Assembly (NCBI GenBank): GCA_947178235.1
Contig: CAMWXQ010000116.1
Coordinates: 1 to 5,100, forward strand
Source: an uncultured Muribaculaceae bacterium
GTDB taxonomy: Bacteria > Bacteroidota > Bacteroidia > Bacteroidales > Muribaculaceae
Direction: 5' to 3'
DNA: 5,100 bases
The notes under the pieces are model-generated. The model ran no database searches. It was not told where the DNA came from and worked only from the letters and a program-made list of their open reading frames with translations. This document shows positions 1 through 5,100 of this stretch, in pieces (position 1 is the first letter of the stretch; each line of letters opens with the position of its first letter). Both the position numbers and the translations under genes were made by a program.

Positions 1-3000
1 TCTGATTCTTCGGATGTGGCTTCCTCATTCTCCTTCTCTTTCTTGCGGTTGAGCACGGGACTGAGTAAGGAGAAGATGTTGTCGAAGTCACGTTTGAAGA
101 CTACGCCGATGCCCTGGGTGGTGAGGGCGCTTTTGAGGTAATAGTTCTGATCGTTGTATCTGTTGTAGGCTTTGAGTTGGATTGTACCCGCGCGATTGAG
201 TAGATAGCGGATGTCGAAGTCGCCGATGAAGCTGTTGTTGTTGAGGCTCTTGTCTCGGTATCCGAAATTGCCGTTGAAGAGTAAGCGGTTGTCGAGGAGC
301 TGCGACGAGAGAGCGACGTCGACCTCGACGTCCGAGAAGTCACCCTTGTCACTGCGGATTGCGGGGGCGATGCTCCATGCGTCGCTCAATGCACCGAGCA
401 TCGACCCGAGTTGGGAGGACAGGGTCGAGGATGCGACCGACACGAGTTCATTGCCGTGTGTGGCAGCCATGTATTCGGGTGTATAGAAGCGGTTGAGGGC
501 AAGGAGGTAGATTATCTGCTGGCCCATCATCTCGTCCGTGGATATGATGGAGCGCACCTTGCGGTCAATGTCCGAGGTGAGTGTCGGAAATTCAAGGTCA
601 TACCCGATGTCGGGGCTGCGCATATCGCCCGTAATTTTCATCAAGGCGTTGACCTTCACGTTGGTGCGATTGAGCTCCGGATCCTGCTTGAACGACTCGT
701 CGAGGTCTGTGAGGTTGGCATTGACGGGGTACGCGGCCGTGATGTCGAGCTGCGCGGCATAGGGGTCTCCCGAGAAGCGGATGGTACTCCCCTCGCGGAT
801 GTTGAAGTCCTTGATGATAATGTCTTGGAGCGTGAATGTATATGTGCCTCGCTCGAGAGTATAGTCGCCGCGCATCACGAGCTCGCCCTGCGAGTCATAG
901 CTCATGCCGAGGTGTCCCGAACCATTGGCTACAATCTTGTCGCCGCCGACAGGGTCCATGATGAGGTTGAGCGTTGCCTCGGGGGTTATGTCGACCTCAA
1001 AATCGAGTACATAGGCGGTGGGAGGCCCCTCCTCGACCTGCCCTGCGCGGGCACGGAGCTCGCGAACAACCCTCGGCGTCGGGTCGAGAGCCGCAAGCGA
1101 GTCCTTGCGGGCCTTGTCGCGGTCGCGGAAGGTGATGAAGTCATAGTCGACCGACTCCTGAGAGTCGTCGAGCACGAAAGTGAAAGTCGATTTGGGCTCG
1201 GTGCGCATGTTCACGCCAATGAGAATCCTGCCGGGCACTCCGTCGACAGTCGCGCTCCCGCGGCCGAAGACGCGTCCATACCAGGGGTCGGTAGCCTTGC
1301 GGCGCGAGATGTCGTAGACAAGGAGGTCGCTCGCATTCTTGATCTCGAAGCGGAACGTGGGATCATGGAAGAAGGTGTGCTTCAACTCGCCCGAAATCTC
1401 GGCAGTATTGCCGTATCGGTCGCGCATACCGACATCCTTGAAAGCTATCCTGCCGGGGGTGAATGCGACACTGTCCGTGAGGAAATATGTGCAGTTTGTG
1501 AACCCGAGGGTGACATTGAAGTTGTCGGCAAAGACCTTGCCTTCGAGGTCGATGTTCTTGAATGTTCCCCACAGATGGGCGTCGCCGCTCACCTCGCCGC
1601 CGACCTTGGTGGCGAAAGCAGCCATGAAGGGTTGAAGGAAACCAGTGGGGGCCCTGTCGGCCTTGAATCGGAAGTCGAGTTCCTCGGTCATCGGGCGGAT
1701 CGAGCCCAATATCTTGGTCAGCCTCCCATCTTTCCCCGCGATGTCGGCATCTATGGTTATACGCTTCGCGGCATTGTCCCAAGCCGAGACGATGTCGGCG
1801 TCACCCATGACACAATGATTGTACGAGATATGATCGACATGGAGACTGGGGGTGAACAAAACGGGCTCTTGGGAGAGCAACGCATCGCCATAGAACTGAC
1901 CCGTTGCCGTACCGCCGAAGATGACCGCATCGCCGATGGCGAGGGTCTCGAAGAGATAGTCGAGGTCAAAGTGGTCGAGGTCGATGGTGACACGGCTGAG
2001 CGAATCGGCCGAGGCCACGCCGTCGATCGCTATGTGTTGTCCGGGACGTGAGATATTGAAGTCGCTGACCGTAATCTCACCGGGGTGTATGGAGATGAGT
2101 GCCGGCGCGACATCCCACACAGTATCGTTGACGACTTGGACCGTCGGGTGGATGACAACGTCGGTCAACAATGGCGGGCGCCGACGCGCGCCCTCGGGGA
2201 GTTCGCCACGGCTGAAATGCACACCGAGGTCGAAGTCGCCGTGGAAGTCAGCCTCGCGCTCGACCTTCCACCGAATCTTGGTGTCAAGCGAATCCGAGAG
2301 GCCCATAGTCAACAGTTCAAGGTCGAGCGGGCCATGCTTGGTCGAGAGCCTCGTACCCGCCCGCATGGTGCAGCTATGCCCGGGGCCAGTGAGGTCGAGC
2401 GAGAGCGATGTATTCTCGATGAGCTTGTTTTTCTGTTTCAGATAGGGTGCATCGAGGCGGAGGCTCATGGCTCCGCCCGTCGTGGAGGCTCTGAGATCAA
2501 TGGGGTGAATTACCTCGACGGGGAGTTTGAAGAGGCGGTTGAGGATGGTGTCGCGGAGGAAAGTCACACACAGGTCGGCATTCGGATATGGTACCTCGGC
2601 GAGAGCCTCGTTCGGTTCGACAAGCGAGGGAAAGAGTTCGGATGCGATGCGGCGTGCCCCCGAAGCGAGCGAGGCGAATGTGAAGTCACCCGAAAGGCTC
2701 AGATCAAGCGGGGTGCTCCGCATAAGTATCGTCCTCGTTGAGTCCTCATCCGTGGGTCGGTGGCTCTCGACTGCGACAGAACCGGCGCCGAGCGCCCCGA
2801 GGCGCGGTGAGGTCAACACTATATCGCCGACATTGGCCCAGCCGTCGAGGTCGTCGGGTGTACGCCCAGTGACTTTGAGATTGAGTGTCCCCGCGACAGA
2901 GGTCTCGGAGAAAGGCCCCGATTTGACAAACGGCGAGAGATCGACGTTGCGCACTTCGGCGAACCCCTCGGTGAGAGGCCTGTCACCTTTCAAGTCGTGT

Positions 3001-4550
3001 CCGCCCCAAAATGAGAAGTCGAGGTGCGGCGAACCCGATTCGGCTTGTAATTCAATATGCTCCGGGGTGATGCGCGCCTCTGCCGAAATATCGGTGTACC
3101 TCAATCCGCCATAGACGACATCCTCGACAAAGAGCTCGCCGCGGCCCGAAGCAGTACCGCCCGACAGAGTGAGACGGGCATTGGCCCTCAGCGATACATC
3201 CGTAAGGCGGGCGAGCGCAGGGAGCAGGCCCGAGGTATTGAGTTCGATGATGTCGATGCTCGCGTCTATCTCACTGATGCCGGGTCGGGGACGGGAGAGT
3301 GTTCCCGAGAGATCCAAGTCCCCGCAGTCGGTGATAATCGATCCATTGGCGGTGATGCGGGACGATGTACCCTCGGCCGAGGTCATCAGATTGACCTCCC
3401 CAAGTCCCGAGAGCGAAGCGAGAGGGCCCGCAGCGAGCCGGGAGAGCTTTGGCGAAACAGAACCGAGCAGCCGCAGAGCCGTCGGTGCATACAGGATCGC
3501 ATTGACGCGGGGAAAATCGAAATGCAACGAATCGCGCGGCGCATCGAGCCCCGCGACGGTACCGTGCAATGCGACGAAAGTATCCCCATCACGCATCTGT
3601 GCCGACAGACGGCGTACAGCGAGGGATTTCAGCGACCCTTCGGCTTCGAGATGCAGGTCGACAATGTCCTCCGTCTCCATCCCCTCGGGGAGCAGTGGTG
3701 CGAGATCCGAGAGAGCTATGTATGTGTCTGGGAGTGTCGATATAGATGTCGAGATCAACTCGGGGCGGAACCCCTGTGCGAGAGGAGAGGGGGTAACCAC
3801 GATGTCTCCGAGCGCCAGTCGAGACTCGGGGAGTTCGATGACAGGGTCGGAAAGGGTGAGCGAGGCTGAATCCATCGCGACCTTGGCTTCGAGCGACTTG
3901 AGCGTTAGACCAGAACGTTCCTCGGCGGCGAGGCGCTTGATGTCGACCTCGATGCGCGAGTCCGAAATCAGAGGGGCTCGGAGGTCGGCACGCAGATGGT
4001 CGAGGCGCAGATGATTCGGGTCGAGACGACCCTCACCTGCTTCGGGCGCGTCGAGGATGTCATAGGAGAATGATGACCGGCGCACGACAACCATACGGAC
4101 CGAGAGGTCGAACTGCGAGGGCCCGGTCTTCTCCTTCTTCTTGAAACGATCGAGTATGCGGGTGAGGTTGAGGGGCGCGCCCGGTGTCGGGCGGTTGAGA
4201 CGGAAGTCGACATCGAGAAGCTCGGCATAGGTAATCACCGGCTTGCGGTGCCAGATGGTCTCGATGATGCTGATGCCCGCACCGACGTGTCCCGCATTGA
4301 GGATGGTGTCCCCTGGGGATGTCTCGACGGTCACATCGCGCAGGACTATGCGGTTGAAGGGGGCGAAGTCCACATCGCCGATGCTCACCTCGGTACCGAG
4401 CAGATCGGTGAGCTCGCGCGAGGCGGTACGGGCAATGAATCCGCGCGTGGAGTCGAACGACACGGCCACATAGAGAATCACAGGCAGCGCGAGAGGCACC
4501 ACCACAGCGGTCACGAGTATGGCCCGGATTATGCGGAACAGGGTCTTCAC
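1..4550 (-). CDS. tamB: Translocation/assembly module TamB (DUF490 family), 3' partial
   Basis: A single frame of 1516 codons runs from GTG at 4550 to the left edge; the stop is off-window. The N-terminus has basic residues (K2, R6, R9) and a hydrophobic segment at about 10-32, fitting an uncleaved inner-membrane anchor. It is followed by a conserved-looking domain (TEVSIGDVDFAPFNRIVLRDV, from about residue 53). The body is dominated by alternating polar and hydrophobic strands, as expected of the periplasm-spanning TamB groove, with a more helical stretch near 626-643. The C-terminal TamB domain (about 1180 onward) shows REGSTIRFSGDP (1252-1263), LLALNRFYTPEYM (1349-1361) and DNRLLFNGNFGYR (1420-1432), and ends in a charged KKEKENEE tail, so little is missing. 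TamB proteins act with a BamA-family outer-membrane partner (TamA, or TamL in Bacteroidota) in outer-membrane assembly and are also implicated in phospholipid transport. The start is supported by an in-frame TGA at 4577-4575 and by the anchor beginning right after the GTG. Family assignment is very secure; the exact substrate is not. Confidence 0.95.
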   Translation of the reverse strand, partial: MKTLFRIIRAILVTAVVVPLALPVILYVAVSFDSTRGFIARTASRELTDLLGTEVSIGDVDFAPFNRIVLRDVTVETSPGDTILNAGHVGAGISIIETIWHRKPVITYAELLDVDFRLNRPTPGAPLNLTRILDRFKKKEKTGPSQFDLSVRMVVVRRSSFSYDILDAPEAGEGRLDPNHLRLDHLRADLRAPLISDSRIEVDIKRLAAEERSGLTLKSLEAKVAMDSASLTLSDPVIELPESRLALGDIVVTPSPLAQGFRPELISTSISTLPDTYIALSDLAPLLPEGMETEDIVDLHLEAEGSLKSLAVRRLSAQMRDGDTFVALHGTVAGLDAPRDSLHFDFPRVNAILYAPTALRLLGSVSPKLSRLAAGPLASLSGLGEVNLMTSAEGTSSRITANGSIITDCGDLDLSGTLSRPRPGISEIDASIDIIELNTSGLLPALARLTDVSLRANARLTLSGGTASGRGELFVEDVVYGGLRYTDISAEARITPEHIELQAESGSPHLDFSFWGGHDLKGDRPLTEGFAEVRNVDLSPFVKSGPFSETSVAGTLNLKVTGRTPDDLDGWANVGDIVLTSPRLGALGAGSVAVESHRPTDEDSTRTILMRSTPLDLSLSGDFTFASLASGARRIASELFPSLVEPNEALAEVPYPNADLCVTFLRDTILNRLFKLPVEVIHPIDLRASTTGGAMSLRLDAPYLKQKNKLIENTSLSLDLTGPGHSCTMRAGTRLSTKHGPLDLELLTMGLSDSLDTKIRWKVEREADFHGDFDLGVHFSRGELPEGARRRPPLLTDVVIHPTVQVVNDTVWDVAPALISIHPGEITVSDFNISRPGQHIAIDGVASADSLSRVTIDLDHFDLDYLFETLAIGDAVIFGGTATGQFYGDALLSQEPVLFTPSLHVDHISYNHCVMGDADIVSAWDNAAKRITIDADIAGKDGRLTKILGSIRPMTEELDFRFKADRAPTGFLQPFMAAFATKVGGEVSGDAHLWGTFKNIDLEGKVFADNFNVTLGFTNCTYFLTDSVAFTPGRIAFKDVGMRDRYGNTAEISGELKHTFFHDPTFRFEIKNASDLLVYDISRRKATDPWYGRVFGRGSATVDGVPGRILIGVNMRTEPKSTFTFVLDDSQESVDYDFITFRDRDKARKDSLAALDPTPRVVRELRARAGQVEEGPPTAYVLDFEVDITPEATLNLIMDPVGGDKIVANGSGHLGMSYDSQGELVMRGDYTLERGTYTFTLQDIIIKDFNIREGSTIRFSGDPYAAQLDITAAYPVNANLTDLDESFKQDPELNRTNVKVNALMKITGDMRSPDIGYDLEFPTLTSDIDRKVRSIISTDEMMGQQIIYLLALNRFYTPEYMAATHGNELVSVASSTLSSQLGSMLGALSDAWSIAPAIRSDKGDFSDVEVDVALSSQLLDNRLLFNGNFGYRDKSLNNNSFIGDFDIRYLLNRAGTIQLKAYNRYNDQNYYLKSALTTQGIGVVFKRDFDNIFSLLSPVLNRKKEKENEEATSEES

Positions 4551-4589
4551 CGCTCGGCTCCCAGATTCAGTGTGTCAGCGGCGAGGGGA
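4551..4589 (-). promoter_or_regulatory. Short intergenic gap with GGAG ribosome-binding-like motif for tamB
   Basis: This 39-base gap separates the TGA of the thioredoxin-like gene from the GTG of tamB. Read on the minus strand it contains GGGAG at 4562-4558, whose GGAG core lies 7 bases before the GTG, the usual Shine-Dalgarno distance. An in-frame TGA at 4577-4575 rules out a start further upstream, and no ATG is available in frame between that stop and the GTG. I see no hairpin with a T-run and no room for a convincing promoter, which supports read-through transcription from the upstream gene. Bacteroidota often do not rely on Shine-Dalgarno pairing, so the functional weight of the motif is uncertain. 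Confidence 0.5.
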
Positions 4590-5100
4590 TCAGAGATGTG
4601 TGGTCACGGCGCGGTCGAGGTCGTCGACAGAGAGGACGCGCTCGACAATCTCGCCGTCGCGATTGATGATGAATGTTGTGGGCACCACCGATACATTGTA
4701 GTTGCGCAGGGTCTCCGAGCCAGTGGCGAGGTTGTTGAGCACAGTCACCCAGGGGAGGTTGCGGGCAGCCTGCTTCCACGCATAGTCGTTGGTGTCCATC
4801 GAAACCTGGTAGATCTCGAACCCGCGGTCCTTGTACTTGTCATACAGGCGGTTGAGCTCGACATTGAACGCGGGCGACCAGTCGGCGCCGTAGGTGGTGA
4901 AGTTCAGAAGCACGACCTTGCCCTCGCCTGCGATGTCGAGCAGCGAGTGTTCGACACCTTCGGGGTCGAAGAGCTTGATGTCAAACGCACCGATGACCTT
5001 GGCCTCGACGCTGTTGCGTGTAGTGCGCTGACGGTTGGCCATGAAGAGATTGGTGAGATACTTGGTACGGGGATCGTCGCGGCGTTTCTCGTTGAAGGCA
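4590..5100 (-). CDS. Thioredoxin-fold protein of the TlpA/AhpC-TSA type, lacking the CXXC motif (5' partial)
   Basis: The frame is open at the right edge and stops with TGA at 4592-4590, giving 169 visible residues; the true start is off-window. The ATG at 5042 is unlikely to be the start, because the frame runs on upstream with family-like sequence (AFNEKRRDDPRTKYL). The visible part has an N-terminal linker (residues 1-35), then a thioredoxin fold: GAFDIKLFDPEG (37-48), the strand KVVLLNF (61-67), YDKYKDRGFEIYQVSMD (86-102), the cis-proline loop VVPTTF (138-143) and INRDGEIV (145-152). Relatives in Bacteroidota usually carry an N-terminal DUF4369-like domain and a lipoprotein or Sec signal, which would be off-window. 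In TlpA and ResA the strand after NF leads into WCxxC; here the equivalent residues are A72-D-W-S75, and no cysteine occurs in the visible sequence. Thiol-disulfide exchange is therefore not expected, and a binding or structural role is inferred. The family call is firm; the function is unknown. Confidence 0.88.
   Translation of the reverse strand, partial: AFNEKRRDDPRTKYLTNLFMANRQRTTRNSVEAKVIGAFDIKLFDPEGVEHSLLDIAGEGKVVLLNFTTYGADWSPAFNVELNRLYDKYKDRGFEIYQVSMDTNDYAWKQAARNLPWVTVLNNLATGSETLRNYNVSVVPTTFIINRDGEIVERVLSVDDLDRAVTTHL

Noticed and set aside
101..352. Minus-strand 83-codon Ser/Thr/Arg-rich frame
   Set aside because: It overlaps the conserved C-terminal domain of tamB in another frame on the same strand; the composition is that of an out-of-frame translation.
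1363..1993. Minus-strand frames at 1363-1782 and 1757-1993, considered as signs of a frameshift in tamB
   Set aside because: The tamB frame reads through this region without a stop and keeps TamB-like strand patterns on both sides, so these are shadows rather than a broken gene.
411..2051. Plus-strand 546-codon open frame as a real gene
   Set aside because: It lies wholly inside tamB in codon-aligned antisense, its translation resembles no family I recognise and lacks coherent domains, and it is explained by the scarcity of TTA, CTA and TCA codons in tamB.
2085..4014. Plus-strand open frames at 2085-2741, 2527-3114, 3057-3869 and 3169-4014
   Set aside because: All are opposite the continuous tamB frame, overlap each other, and give low-complexity Arg/Ser/Glu-rich translations typical of antisense shadows in GC-rich coding DNA.
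1..4550. Many recurrences of GTCGAG/CTCGAC-type words, considered as a dispersed DNA repeat
   Set aside because: They fall in the tamB codon phase as Leu-Asp or Val-Glu/Val-Asp codons and reflect amino-acid content plus preferred codons (CTC, GTC, GAC, GAG), with no conserved flanks or regular spacing.
4567..4779. Minus-strand 70-codon frame overlapping the end of the thioredoxin-like gene
   Set aside because: The other frame has clear thioredoxin-fold motifs here; this one is a Pro/Arg/His-rich shadow.

Overview
The window reads as envelope-biogenesis DNA from a Gram-negative member of the Bacteroidota, most likely a GC-rich member of the Bacteroidales. The protein families and the bias towards G or C at third codon positions point there. 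The genus cannot be settled from this sequence; Muribaculaceae- or Alistipes-like lineages are guesses. Both real genes lie on the minus strand and both are cut by the window edges.

Reading in the direction of transcription (right to left), the window opens inside a thioredoxin-fold protein of the TlpA/AhpC-TSA type. Its start lies beyond base 5100 and it stops at 4590. The visible 169 residues hold a recognisable thioredoxin-like domain, but the redox CXXC motif is replaced by A-D-W-S and no cysteine is visible, so it should not be a disulfide oxidoreductase. A 39-base gap with no visible terminator follows. It carries a GGAG ribosome-binding-like motif placed correctly for a GTG start at 4550.

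From there to base 1, one uninterrupted reading frame of 1516 codons encodes a TamB (DUF490) family protein: an inner-membrane N-terminal anchor, a very long beta-rich periplasmic body and the conserved C-terminal TamB domain. Its last few residues and stop codon lie off the left edge. The close same-strand spacing suggests that the two genes are transcribed together. TamB-family proteins span the periplasm and serve outer-membrane protein assembly and/or lipid transport; the role of the thioredoxin-like neighbour is unknown.

The many plus-strand open frames, including one of 546 codons, are antisense shadows of tamB caused by its codon bias. I found no RNA genes, mobile elements, CRISPR arrays or substantial repeats, and no convincing new system. 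The oddest point is the cysteine-free thioredoxin-like protein next to tamB.
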